Below, in pieces: positions 6,121-13,984 of a stretch of DNA of 32,411 nt (its first letter is position 1; every line of letters begins with the position of its first letter). The DNA is taken from positions 1 through 32,411 of the forward strand of contig JAYVZS010000066.1 in the NCBI GenBank assembly GCA_043783155.1, in the 5' to 3' direction. The notes under the pieces were generated by a model, which was not told the DNA's origin, ran no database searches, and saw nothing but the letters and a program-made list of their open reading frames with translations. A program made the translations under genes and the position numbers. This DNA is from JAPLDA01 sp043783155. GTDB lineage: Bacteria; Bacteroidota; Bacteroidia; AKYH767-A; 2013-40CM-41-45.

Positions 6121-8013
6121 ATGAATCTTTTATCCGTAGAAAATCTTTCTAAAAGTTACAGTGAAAAAGTACTTTTTAACAGCATCAGTTTTGGCATCGA
6201 TACCGGTCAGAAGGTGGCCATGATTGCAAAGAACGGCTCAGGTAAGTCGACACTCATGAAAATATTGGCCGGTAAAGACATTGCGGATAAAGGCACTGTG
6301 ACCTATCGAAAAGATATTTCGGTCGCTTATCTTGATCAGGATCCGAAGTTTGATGAAACAAAGACAGTTATTGAGTCTCTCTTTCACAGCGAACTTCCTG
6401 CATTGAAGCTGATTAAAGAATATGAAGCTTGCCTTGAACGTGACATTGAACAACATACACCTCAGACTCAGAAGGCGCTTGAACGTGCGATGGCTGCAAT
6501 GGACGACGCAAATGCATGGGATTACGAAGCGCGTGTGAAGCAGATTCTTTCACGTCTCAACATTCACCATCTTGAACTACAAATCAAATCGCTGAGTGGC
6601 GGCCAGCGGAAACGTGTTGCGCTTGCCCGTGTTCTCATTGATGAACCTGATCTGCTGATGCTGGATGAACCAACCAATCACCTTGACGTGGATATGATTG
6701 AGTGGTTGGAGAATTACCTGCTTCGACAGAATATTTCGGTATTGCTGGTGACACATGATCGATATTTTCTTGACAACATCTGCGACAAAATCATTGAATT
6801 AGACGACGGAAAACTGTATCACTACGAAGGAAACTATTCTTATTTTCTTGAGAAGAAAGCAGAGCGTGAATTCAACGAAAGCCGGGAGATTGACAAAGCG
6901 CGTAATATCATGCGTACTGAATTGGAGTGGATCAGGAGAATGCCGAAAGCGCGCGGTACAAAGTCGAAAGCGCGTGTGGATGCATTTGACGGATTAAAAG
7001 AACGGGCAACAAAGAAAAAGGGCGATGATAAACTTCAATTGGATGTAAAGATGACTCGCATCGGTGGCAAGGTGCTCGAGATGAAAAAAGTGCACAAGAG
7101 TTTCGGAGAGAATGCCATGTTGCGCGGTTTCGACTATACTTTTAAGACCGGAGAACGAATCGGCATTGTCGGGAAGAACGGAAGCGGTAAGTCCACGTTT
7201 CTGAATATCATCACAGGTCTTGAATCGCACGATTCAGGAAAGATAAATGTAGGTGATACGATTGTGTTCGGTTACTATTCGCAGGGCGGAATGAAGCTGA
7301 AGGATGATAAACGTGTAATTGAAGTGGTGAAGGAGATCGCGGATTTTATTCCGCAGGCCGATGGAACAAAAATTCCGGCTTCGGCTTTTCTAACGCTGTT
7401 CCAGTTTCCGCCGGATGTGCAACATACGTTTGTCTCGAAGTTGAGTGGTGGAGAGAAACGAAGATTGTTTCTGTTGACCGTGCTGATCAAGAATCCAAAC
7501 TTTTTAATTCTCGATGAACCTACAAATGATCTTGATTTGATTACGTTGAATATCCTCGAAGAATTCCTGATGAATTTCGGTGGCTGTCTGCTGGTTGTTT
7601 CCCACGATCGTTACTTCATGGATAAATTAGTGGACCATCTTTTTATTTTTGAAGGTGACGGGGTGGTGCGCGATTTCAATGGAACTTATTTAGACTGGAG
7701 GGAGCAGAAGGAAGAAAAGGAAAAAGAAGAAGCAAAAATCAAAAACCAGGAATCAAAAATTAAGTCGGACGAACAGAAGGCGATAAAACAGGAAAAGAAG
7801 AAATTTTCGTATAAGGAAAAATTTGAGTTCGAGCAACTGGAAAAAGAAATTGAGTTGCTTGAAAAAGAAAAGGCGACACTTGCCGAATGGTTGAACTCCG
7901 GTAACGGAACCCATGAAGAACTGATGCAATGGGCGAACCGTTTGCAGGAAGTAACGACGGTTGTGGAAGGTAAATCCGTGCGTTGGCTTGAGTTAAGTGA
8001 GATGATGTCTTGA
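6121..8013 (+). CDS. uup: ABC-F ATPase, Uup type
   Basis: Soluble twin-ATPase of the ABC-F group, which acts on ribosomes or DNA-related structures rather than in transport. The first cassette has AKNGSGKST (residues 36-44), LSGGQ (158-162) and DEPTNHLD (182-189). The linker (about 240-315) carries the basic P-site tRNA-interaction motif region RRMPKARGTKSKAR. The second cassette has GKNGSGKST (351-359), LSGGE (441-445) and DEPTNDLD (465-472). A highly charged C-terminal coiled coil (about 530-630), including KFSYKEKFEFEQLEKEIELL, marks Uup rather than EttA; the length of 630 matches Uup (about 635). The first Walker A starts with Ala36 where Gly is usual. No membrane segments. Confidence 0.9.
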   Translation: MNLLSVENLSKSYSEKVLFNSISFGIDTGQKVAMIAKNGSGKSTLMKILAGKDIADKGTVTYRKDISVAYLDQDPKFDETKTVIESLFHSELPALKLIKEYEACLERDIEQHTPQTQKALERAMAAMDDANAWDYEARVKQILSRLNIHHLELQIKSLSGGQRKRVALARVLIDEPDLLMLDEPTNHLDVDMIEWLENYLLRQNISVLLVTHDRYFLDNICDKIIELDDGKLYHYEGNYSYFLEKKAEREFNESREIDKARNIMRTELEWIRRMPKARGTKSKARVDAFDGLKERATKKKGDDKLQLDVKMTRIGGKVLEMKKVHKSFGENAMLRGFDYTFKTGERIGIVGKNGSGKSTFLNIITGLESHDSGKINVGDTIVFGYYSQGGMKLKDDKRVIEVVKEIADFIPQADGTKIPASAFLTLFQFPPDVQHTFVSKLSGGEKRRLFLLTVLIKNPNFLILDEPTNDLDLITLNILEEFLMNFGGCLLVVSHDRYFMDKLVDHLFIFEGDGVVRDFNGTYLDWREQKEEKEKEEAKIKNQESKIKSDEQKAIKQEKKKFSYKEKFEFEQLEKEIELLEKEKATLAEWLNSGNGTHEELMQWANRLQEVTTVVEGKSVRWLELSEMMS

Positions 8014-8076
8014 TTTAATTTGCTGATTTGATGATGTGCAGATTTGAAAATAAGGGATTGCATGGTAAACTCTTCT

Positions 8077-8104
8077 TCAATATTCAATTTTCAATATTCA
8101 ATCT
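8077..8104. repeat. Two-copy 14-bp AT-rich tandem repeat
   Basis: TCAATATTCAATTT (8077-8090) is followed directly by TCAATATTCAATCT (8091-8104), 13 of 14 bases the same. It lies just before the MFS start at 8112. A looser repeat of GATTTGA-type words precedes it (about 8025-8047). No -7 box is recognisable here. Confidence 0.7.
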
Positions 8105-8111
8105 TTAATAT

Positions 8112-9350
8112 ATGAGTAAAGGCAGCTCTCTTTTTTCTCCCGAAGCCTATTCATCTTTACGTTACATTGATTTCAGGAGATTTCTTTTTTCCAAATGCCT
8201 GCTTGCCCTCGCATTGCAGATGCAGTTTATCGTATTGAGCTGGCAGGTGTATGAGATTACAAAAGATCCGTTGTCGCTGGGATTTCTTGGATTAGCAGAA
8301 GCGATTCCGGCTGTATGTTTCGCGCTGTATGGGGGTCATGTCGCTGATCGGTACGATCGAAAAAAGATTGCGATCCTGGTGCTCACGATCATTATTTTTT
8401 GTTCGCTTGTATTGTTGATGTTGTCATTGAAAGGCGCGTTGCATTCAGCGATTCCCTTTTACGGAATCATGTTTCTGATTGGTGCGTGCAGGGGCTTTTA
8501 TAGTCCTGCCACATTTTCATTGATGATGCAATTGGTTCCAAGAGAAAGTTACGCGAACTCATCAACGATGAACAGTACGTTCTGGCACATTGCAGTAGTG
8601 ATCGGACTTTCAACGGGAGGATTGATGATGGGCTTTTTTGGAAAAACCATAACGTATGGAACCGTTGCTTTCATTATGCTGATTGCGCTTCTTCAGATTG
8701 TTCGCATTGTACCGAAACCATTTGAGAAGAATACTGATAAGGAAGAAATTTTTGAGAGCATCAAAACCGGTTTACGATTTGTTTTCAGCAACAAGATTAT
8801 TCTCGGAGCGATGACGCTCGACCTGGTTGCGGTCCTGTTTGGAGGAGCTGTTTCGATGCTCCCGATTTTCGCCAGCGATATTCTTCATGTTGGAGAAACA
8901 GGATACGGTTTTTTGCGCGCTGCTCCTTTTATTGGTGCTGTAGTGATCGCACTTTATCTCGCCCATAATCCTCCTTTAAAAAATGCGGGAAAGAAATTAC
9001 TGATCAGCGTTGCCGGGTTTGCTGTTTGCATGATTCTGTTTGCAGTCTCCAAAAATTTCTATCTCTCTTTTTTTATTCTTGCAGTAAGCGGAATATTTGA
9101 CGGCGTCAGTGTGGTTATCCGTTCAACTATTCTTCAACTGATGATACCCGACAACATGCGCGGACGGGTTTCTTCAGTAAGCACGATGTTCATCAGTTCT
9201 TCCAATGAAATCGGAGCGTTTGAATCGGGCTTCGCTGCTAAACTGATGGGATTAATTCCTTCCGTTATTTTCGGCGGGGGAGTGGCATTAACTTCCGTTG
9301 CCGCTGCCGCCTGGAAACTTCCATCCCTGAGAAAACTACATTTAAAGTAA
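8112..9350 (+). CDS. MFS exporter, EntS-like (MFS_3)
   Basis: Inner-membrane secondary transporter of 412 residues with about 12 predicted transmembrane segments, probably proton-driven efflux. The loop between segments 2 and 3 has the MFS signature GGHVADRYDRKK (about residues 74-85). A second short loop of the same kind occurs in the C-terminal half (MRGRVSS). The N-terminus (SLRYIDFRRFLFSKCLLALALQMQF) is typical of the EntS-like MFS_3 group that exports siderophores or drugs. The substrate cannot be inferred and no siderophore genes are nearby. It starts 98 bp after the ABC-F gene on the same strand, with no terminator seen between them. Confidence 0.85.
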   Translation: MSKGSSLFSPEAYSSLRYIDFRRFLFSKCLLALALQMQFIVLSWQVYEITKDPLSLGFLGLAEAIPAVCFALYGGHVADRYDRKKIAILVLTIIIFCSLVLLMLSLKGALHSAIPFYGIMFLIGACRGFYSPATFSLMMQLVPRESYANSSTMNSTFWHIAVVIGLSTGGLMMGFFGKTITYGTVAFIMLIALLQIVRIVPKPFEKNTDKEEIFESIKTGLRFVFSNKIILGAMTLDLVAVLFGGAVSMLPIFASDILHVGETGYGFLRAAPFIGAVVIALYLAHNPPLKNAGKKLLISVAGFAVCMILFAVSKNFYLSFFILAVSGIFDGVSVVIRSTILQLMIPDNMRGRVSSVSTMFISSSNEIGAFESGFAAKLMGLIPSVIFGGGVALTSVAAAAWKLPSLRKLHLK

Positions 9351-9423
9351 AAGAGCTTAAACGAGGTTTTGCAAAAGAGTCCGGACATAAACCCTTTAAC
9401 CCATCAACACTTGTGTATAAAAA

Positions 9424-9461
9424 AGCCCCTCTCCTTTTATGAGAGGGTTTGGTGCGAGGTC
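9424..9461. repeat. Dispersed CCCCTCTC/GAGAG intergenic element, copy 2
   Basis: It begins AGCCCCTCTC, with a perfect 7-bp stem CCCTCTC (9427-9433) and GAGAGGG (9441-9447), and ends with a GGTTTGGTGCGAGGTC-like tail. It has the same order as the copy at 3569-3604 and lies in the spacer between the MFS gene and bamD. Confidence 0.65.
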
Positions 9462-9493
9462 TTCATTATCTTTAATCTTTCAATAAATTATTT

Positions 9494-9501
9494 TATCTTT
9501 G
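9494..9501 (+). promoter_or_regulatory. -7 box of bamD
   Basis: TATCTTTG is a perfect TAnnTTTG box and ends 5 nt before the ATG at 9507. Transcription would be expected to start at or next to the ATG, giving a nearly leaderless mRNA. This box also argues against any translation start upstream of 9507. Confidence 0.65.
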
Positions 9502-9506
9502 CGGCC

Positions 9507-10337
9507 ATGTTAAAAAAGGCAGGTCACATCCTTCTCTTAGTCAGTATTTCTCTCGTCTTTATTACGGGCTGTAGCCGATACAATAAGATGCTGAAAAGCA
9601 CCAACATGGACGCTAAACTTGACTATGCGATTCAACTCTACAATAAGAAGCAATATTTCAAAGCATTGCCGTTATTTGAAGAGTTGGTAACCATGTATCG
9701 TGGTACAAAAAAGGCGGAAAAGACTTATTATTATTACGCCTATACCAATTATAAGCTGGAAGACTATGAAACTGCGGCTTATGAGTTTGAGAACTTCGCC
9801 CGCACATTTCCAAGCAGTGAATTTGCTGAAGAGTGTGCTTTCATGCATGCCTATTGTTTCTACCAGGATTCGCCTAAATATTCCCTTGATCAATCGAGCA
9901 CTATAAAGGCGATGAACGAATTGCAGTTGTTCACCGACCGTTTCAGTCATAGTTCAAAGCTGGAACAGTGCAATACGCTGATCGATCAGTTAAGATTGAA
10001 GTTAGAGACAAAAGCATTTGAAAATGCAAAACTTTATTTTCACATGGATGAATTTAAAGCGGCTGTTTCTTCTTTTAGAACGATCTTGCATGATTACCCT
10101 TCAGGAATGTTCCGTGAAGAATGTTCTTTCATGATTATTAAGTCGTGGTACCAGTTGGCAGAGAATAGTATCGAAGTAAAAAAAATAGAACGATACAACG
10201 AGTCTCTCAGGTCTTACAACGAATTCGTCGCCAGCTTTCCTGATAGCAAATTCAGGAAAGATGCCAATGAGCTTGCATCTCAGTCGCAGAAAAGATTAGC
10301 GAAATTAAATTCATCAGAAATAAGTCTAAAGAATTAA
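9507..10337 (+). CDS. bamD: Outer-membrane assembly lipoprotein BamD
   Basis: Lipoprotein of the BAM complex, which folds beta-barrel proteins into the outer membrane. A signal peptide of about 21 residues ends in the lipobox FITGC, with Cys22 as the lipidated residue. TPR-like helices follow (YAIQLYNKKQYFKALPLFEEL at about 33-53, then EDYETAAYEFENFARTFP and later DEFKAAVSSFRTILHDYP), as in BamD/YfiO. The 276-residue length is close to the family norm (about 245-280). I chose the ATG at 9507 over an upstream in-frame start because it gives a clean lipoprotein signal and sits right after a promoter box. It begins the conserved bamD, omega, coaBC string. Confidence 0.88.
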   Translation: MLKKAGHILLLVSISLVFITGCSRYNKMLKSTNMDAKLDYAIQLYNKKQYFKALPLFEELVTMYRGTKKAEKTYYYYAYTNYKLEDYETAAYEFENFARTFPSSEFAEECAFMHAYCFYQDSPKYSLDQSSTIKAMNELQLFTDRFSHSSKLEQCNTLIDQLRLKLETKAFENAKLYFHMDEFKAAVSSFRTILHDYPSGMFREECSFMIIKSWYQLAENSIEVKKIERYNESLRSYNEFVASFPDSKFRKDANELASQSQKRLAKLNSSEISLKN

Positions 10338-10354
10338 CCTAATAAAAATATCAC

Positions 10355-10672
10355 ATGAACTACAAATCAGATGTATCTACTACCGTTACACGCAATACGG
10401 TTGCATACGAGAAAGACACGCAAAACATTTACGAATCACTCGTGGTGATTTCGAAACGCGCTAACCAGATTTCAGCTGAAATGAAAGAAGAGTTGAATGC
10501 TAAACTTTCTGAATTTAATCAGCAGTCTGACAACCTCGAAGAAATATTCGAAAACCGCGAGCAGATTGAAATCTCAAAATATTACGAACGTCTTCCTAAA
10601 CCTACATTGATCGCCGTTCAGGAGTTTACAGAAGAGAAAATTTATCACCGCAATCCTTCTAAAGAAGTGTAA
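10355..10672 (+). CDS. rpoZ: RNA polymerase omega subunit, Rpb6-type
   Basis: A small RNA polymerase subunit of the Rpb6 family that helps beta-prime fold and stay assembled. The 105-residue protein is longer than proteobacterial omega and matches the Bacteroidota version. It has an N-terminal segment with TVTRNTVAYEKDTQNIYES, the core helix ESLVVISKRANQISAEMKEEL (about 29-49), and a C-terminal tail with IEISKYYERLPKPTLIAVQEF. It starts 17 bp after bamD, so the two are co-transcribed, and it is followed by a strong terminator. The position between bamD and coaBC is conserved in the phylum, from general knowledge. Confidence 0.88.
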   Translation: MNYKSDVSTTVTRNTVAYEKDTQNIYESLVVISKRANQISAEMKEELNAKLSEFNQQSDNLEEIFENREQIEISKYYERLPKPTLIAVQEFTEEKIYHRNPSKEV

Positions 10673-10697
10673 CCAAATTTCGAATCCTTGATTCAGT

Positions 10698-10738
10698 AAA
10701 AATCCATGACCTGACCGGTTATGGATTTTTGTTTTTTT
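10698..10738 (+). terminator. Intrinsic terminator after rpoZ
   Basis: A 14-bp stem (10698-10711 with 10717-10730) includes one G-T pair and a 5-nt loop, then GTTTTTTT. It starts 25 bp after the stop codon and separates bamD-rpoZ from coaBC. Confidence 0.88.
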
Positions 10739-10756
10739 AGCCGCGTTAGCCCCTTT

Positions 10757-10856
10757 GGTAGCGGCTCAGTTTGAGTGACTAAATATTTCACGCAGAGAAA
10801 TAAAATAATAATTTGAATTGAGATGTGTTGTTAAAAATCGAAACTGAGCCACTACC
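10757..10856. repeat. MITE-like 100-bp inverted-repeat element
   Basis: The left arm GGTAGCGGCTCAGTTT (10757-10772) and right arm AAACTGAGCCACTACC (10841-10856) are inverted copies matching at 15 of 16 positions. The 68-bp AT-rich core has no open frame. The size, terminal inverted repeats and lack of coding suggest a non-autonomous transposable element. I see no clear target-site duplication in the flanks (CCCTTT on the left, TCCATT on the right). No T-run follows either arm, and the long spacer makes a terminator role unlikely. Confidence 0.55.
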
Positions 10857-10914
10857 TCCATTCTTTTTTGTTTCCGGATCATCAGCGTATTCGTATATTC
10901 GTATCAAAATTCAA

Positions 10915-10928
10915 CTGCCGAAAGGCAG
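10915..10928 (+). other. GNRA-loop hairpin in the coaBC leader
   Basis: CTGCC and GGCAG pair around a GAAA tetraloop, ending 21 bp before the coaBC ATG. It is a stable small hairpin. It could be a short dispersed repeat or a leader structure; nothing else points to a known riboswitch. Confidence 0.45.
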
Positions 10929-10949
10929 GTAGTTCGAACCACTTTTATC

Positions 10950-12179
10950 ATGTTAAAGGACAAAAAAATTCTCCTTGGTGTTACCGGAAGCATTGCCGCT
11001 TACAAGGCAGCTTTCCTGGTTCGTCTTTTGGTGAAAGAGGGAGCTGAGGTAAAGGTGATCATGACTGACGCTGCGAAGGAATTTATTACACCTCTGACAT
11101 TGTCAGTGCTTTCAAAGAACCCTGTGTATTCCGAATTTTCAAAAGCGGAAACAAGTGAATGGAATAACCATGTTGAACTCGGCCTTTGGGCTGATGTTAT
11201 ATTGATTGCTCCCGCTACAGCAGACATCATCGCGAAGATGTCGGGCGGAATATGCGACAACCTGTTGCTTGCAACGTATCTCTCGGCACGTTGTCCCGTT
11301 TGGATTGCTCCAGCCATGGATCTCGATATGTGGCAACATCCGGCAACACAACAAAATATTCAACGGATGGTTTCGTTTGGAAATAAAATCATAGCTCCCG
11401 CTCACGGTGAATTGGCAAGCGGACTCACAGGTGAAGGAAGAATGGATGAACCAGAGAACATCGTACAGGAATTGCTGAATCATTTTGCATCAGGAATTTT
11501 ATCGAAAAAAAAAGATCTGCCGCTGAGTAAAAAAAAAGTCCTCGTAACAGCTGGACCCACGTATGAAAAAATTGATGCCGTTCGTTTCATCGGTAACCGT
11601 TCATCCGGAAAAATGGGTTTTGCAATTGCGGAAGAGCTCGCCAGGAAGGGAGCAGAGGTGATCCTAGTAACCGGTCCGTCTACCCAGACCATTCACAACA
11701 ATACGATTCATCGGGTGGATGTAGAATCGTCCGATGAAATGTATGAAGCAAGTTTAAAATATTTTGCTGATTCTGATATTGCTGTGTTATCCGCTGCAGT
11801 GTCTGATTACAAACCGGAGCAGATAGCAAATCAAAAAATAAAAAAGTCATCCGCTCCGATGGAGTTGAAACTTGTGATGACCAGGGACATCCTTTCGGAA
11901 CTTGGTCATCGCAAGAAAAAAAATCAGATGCTCGTTGGTTTTGCATTAGAAACCGACAATGAAATTGCGAATGCAAAAGAAAAAATAAAAAAGAAAAATC
12001 TGGATTTGATTGTGCTTAATTCATTGAACGAAAAAGGAGCCGGGTTTCAATTCGACACCAATAAAATCACGATCATTGACAGAGATTTGAAACAGGTTGA
12101 CTTTACGTTGAAGACAAAAAAAGAAGTGGCAGGGGATATCGTTTCAGCTATTGTATCACGCTTATTGACCAGCGAGTAA
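10950..12179 (+). CDS. coaBC: Bifunctional CoaBC (Dfp)
   Basis: Two steps of coenzyme A synthesis: CoaB couples 4'-phosphopantothenate to cysteine using CTP, and CoaC (FMN-dependent) decarboxylates the product to 4'-phosphopantetheine. The CoaC half (residues 1-180) has the flavin-fold start GVTGSIAAYKA (10-20), the active-site His74 (WNNHVELG), and PAMDLDMW (121-128). The CoaB half (about 190-409) has VTAGPTYEKIDAVRFIGN, SSGKMG, AAVSDYKP and KIKK. The length of 409 equals the family norm. Two positions differ from E. coli: Asp124 where the PxMNxxMW motif has Asn, and Ser157 in LASGLTGEGRM where E. coli has the catalytic Cys158. The gene follows a terminator, so it needs its own promoter; I could not place one. 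Confidence 0.93.
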   Translation: MLKDKKILLGVTGSIAAYKAAFLVRLLVKEGAEVKVIMTDAAKEFITPLTLSVLSKNPVYSEFSKAETSEWNNHVELGLWADVILIAPATADIIAKMSGGICDNLLLATYLSARCPVWIAPAMDLDMWQHPATQQNIQRMVSFGNKIIAPAHGELASGLTGEGRMDEPENIVQELLNHFASGILSKKKDLPLSKKKVLVTAGPTYEKIDAVRFIGNRSSGKMGFAIAEELARKGAEVILVTGPSTQTIHNNTIHRVDVESSDEMYEASLKYFADSDIAVLSAAVSDYKPEQIANQKIKKSSAPMELKLVMTRDILSELGHRKKKNQMLVGFALETDNEIANAKEKIKKKNLDLIVLNSLNEKGAGFQFDTNKITIIDRDLKQVDFTLKTKKEVAGDIVSAIVSRLLTSE

Positions 12180-12296
12180 AGAGTAATTCGTTGGGGGTTC
12201 GGAGAAAAAAGGCCTTCGGACAAATCCATAGAGTACCGAAATAGATTTCTAATGACTAAAAAAAACTTTTGTTTCCCGTTTTATAGAATCCGTACT

Positions 12297-13199
12297 ATGT
12301 TCAAGAAGAATCTGATCTCATTCCTTTTTATCTTTTTTAGTTTTCATGCTTTTTCGCAAGAGTTAAACTGCCAGGTACAGGTAATCACTCCGACGATCTC
12401 GGGGAGCGATAAAAGCATTTATGAGACGCTGCAGACTTCTATCCGTGAGTTTCTGAATAACAGGAAGTGGACACAGGATCAGTTTCTGAACCAGGAAAGA
12501 ATTGAATGCAGTATCCTGATCAATGTGAAGTCTCGTCTTTCCACAGACGAATTTGAAGCCACCATTCAGGTTTCATCTGGCCGGCCTGTTTATAAAACGT
12601 CTTACAAAGCACCCATTCTGAATCTTCTGGATAAAGATTTTACATTTCGTTATGTGCAGGATCAAACACTTGAATATGATGAAGCATCCATTACTTCAAA
12701 CCTGACTGCAGTACTTGCTTATTATGCAAACCTGCTTATTGGCTTTGACTATGATTCCTTTTCTGCTGATGGCGGAAGTCCCTATTTCTCAAAGGCTCAA
12801 AATATCGTGAGTTCAGCACAAAGCCTTCCTGATAAAGGTTGGAAAGCATTTGAGAGTACGCAGAACAGGTATTGGATTACTGAGAATCTGCTCAATGTTT
12901 CCTTTAAACCTTTTCGGAATACGCTCTATAAATATCATCGGATTGGTTTCGATAAAATGTCAGAGAATCTGCCGGAAGCAAGAGCTGCCATATTGGAAAG
13001 TATCAAAGATCTGAAAAAAGTACACCAGGATAAGCCGGGATCTTACCTTATGCAGGTATTCTTTGATACAAAAGCGGATGAGATCGTGAACCTGTTTACA
13101 GAAGCTTCTATCGATGAGAAAAACCAGTTGGTGCAGGTGTTGAATCTGATTGATCCGGGTCACACCGACAGGTACAACACCATTCTTGGGCGGCAATAA
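12297..13199 (+). CDS. DUF4835 family secreted protein (PorD-like)
   Basis: A 300-residue exported protein of the Bacteroidota-specific DUF4835 family. Residues 1-20 are a signal peptide (FLFIFFSFHAFSQ, cut before ELNC). The mature start LNCQVQVITPTISGSDKSIY and the middle LTAVLAYYANLLIGFDYDSFS with GGSPYF are the family hallmarks, as is its place between coaBC and recN. Some annotations name this family PorD and link it to type IX secretion; I recall this without being able to check it. I chose the ATG at 12297 over an in-frame ATG at 12252 because it starts directly at the signal peptide. The stop codon directly abuts the stop of the convergent MORN gene. Confidence 0.82.
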   Translation: MFKKNLISFLFIFFSFHAFSQELNCQVQVITPTISGSDKSIYETLQTSIREFLNNRKWTQDQFLNQERIECSILINVKSRLSTDEFEATIQVSSGRPVYKTSYKAPILNLLDKDFTFRYVQDQTLEYDEASITSNLTAVLAYYANLLIGFDYDSFSADGGSPYFSKAQNIVSSAQSLPDKGWKAFESTQNRYWITENLLNVSFKPFRNTLYKYHRIGFDKMSENLPEARAAILESIKDLKKVHQDKPGSYLMQVFFDTKADEIVNLFTEASIDEKNQLVQVLNLIDPGHTDRYNTILGRQ

Positions 13200-13952
13200 C
13201 TATTTTTTTACAGGGACTTCTTTTACGATCTGCCCTTGCTTGTAAATAATTTTTTTTACCAGAAGAGAATCCTGGTATTCTTTCCATTCACCTTCTTCGT
13301 TGTTGTTTTTGTAATCGCCCTGCAGTTTTAATCTTCCTTTGTCATCAAAAACTTTTGCGGGGCCTTGTAATTCACCGTCAGAATAGGAGTATTCCATTGT
13401 TGGATTGCCGTTTTGTAAAAACCATTTGACAACACCTTCCCGTTTTCCATTTTTGTATGCGCCCTCTTCCTGAATCTTTCCGTCGTCATAAAAAGTTTTC
13501 TTTATCCCCTCCAGGACATCCTCTTTGAAAGTTTCAAGCACTTTCATTCGTCCGCCGAAATTCCCGTACGTACAACGTTGTCCGTTTTTCTTATCGTTTA
13601 AATATGTTTCTTCTGTAAGCAAAGCGCCATTGTTATTGAATGAAAGCGAAGCTCCCTGTTGAACTCCGTTATTATATTCTGTAATCTTTGAAATCACTCC
13701 ACTGGCCTCATTGTATTCACGCCATGCACCATCTTTTTTACCATTTAGCATGAAGCCCTGGGCTTTGAGTATTCCTTTAAAATTATGCATGACGCAATAG
13801 TACCTGTTCGGATTCAATGGATCCTTTGTAAGAATAGTATCAGATTTATTTTCTGCTTTCGCCTCTGGTTTCGGGACAAACGCATTGACTGGCTTTTGTG
13901 AATAGCCAATGAAAGGAAGACAACAAATGGAGATCAGGATTATTTTTTTCAT
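13200..13952 (-). CDS. Exported MORN-repeat protein (YwqK-like)
   Basis: A 250-residue protein with a signal peptide (IILISICCLPFIGYSQ, cut near residue 19). It is built largely of MORN-type repeats of about 23 residues with the pattern NGKKDGxWREY, KNGKREGVVKWF, SDGELQGPAKVF and NNNEEGEWKEY. In Bacteroidota such proteins are often labelled YwqK antitoxins, but here the signal peptide points to the periplasm or outer membrane and no toxin gene is adjacent. MORN repeats form extended beta sheets that bind lipid or protein. The start at 13952 gives the clean signal peptide; a GTG or ATG further upstream would only add a tail. The gene sits on the opposite strand between DUF4835 and recN, interrupting a conserved order. 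Confidence 0.82.
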   Translation of the reverse strand: MKKIILISICCLPFIGYSQKPVNAFVPKPEAKAENKSDTILTKDPLNPNRYYCVMHNFKGILKAQGFMLNGKKDGAWREYNEASGVISKITEYNNGVQQGASLSFNNNGALLTEETYLNDKKNGQRCTYGNFGGRMKVLETFKEDVLEGIKKTFYDDGKIQEEGAYKNGKREGVVKWFLQNGNPTMEYSYSDGELQGPAKVFDDKGRLKLQGDYKNNNEEGEWKEYQDSLLVKKIIYKQGQIVKEVPVKK

Positions 13953-13976
13953 AGTGGTTCTGTTAATTTCTATCTG

Positions 13977-13984
13977 CAAAAATA
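13977..13984 (-). promoter_or_regulatory. -7 box of the MORN-repeat gene
   Basis: On the minus strand this reads TATTTTTG, a perfect TAnnTTTG, 24 bp upstream of the ATG at 13950-13952. No TTG at the -33 distance. This box supports the shorter start for the MORN protein. Confidence 0.5.

Larger units (their letters stand above)
10673..10949. other. 277-bp spacer with terminator and inverted repeat
   Basis: No gene. It holds the terminator of bamD-rpoZ, a 100-bp element bounded by 16-bp inverted repeats, and a GAAA-loop hairpin just before coaBC. Confidence 0.7.

Noticed and set aside
7686..8087. A 133-codon minus-strand frame at the end of the ABC-F gene
   Set aside because: It is the Ser/Phe-rich antisense of the Lys/Glu-rich coiled coil.
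9369..9506. A 46-residue N-terminal extension of BamD
   Set aside because: It includes the dispersed repeat and the promoter box, and it would hide the lipoprotein signal peptide.
10757..10856. A long-stem transcription terminator or riboswitch
   Set aside because: The arms are 68 bp apart, there is no T-run and a separate terminator already ends the rpoZ transcript. No known riboswitch core is visible.
13200..13952. A YwqK-type antitoxin of a toxin-antitoxin pair
   Set aside because: The protein has a signal peptide and no toxin-like gene is adjacent, so the antitoxin label from the family name is not supported here.
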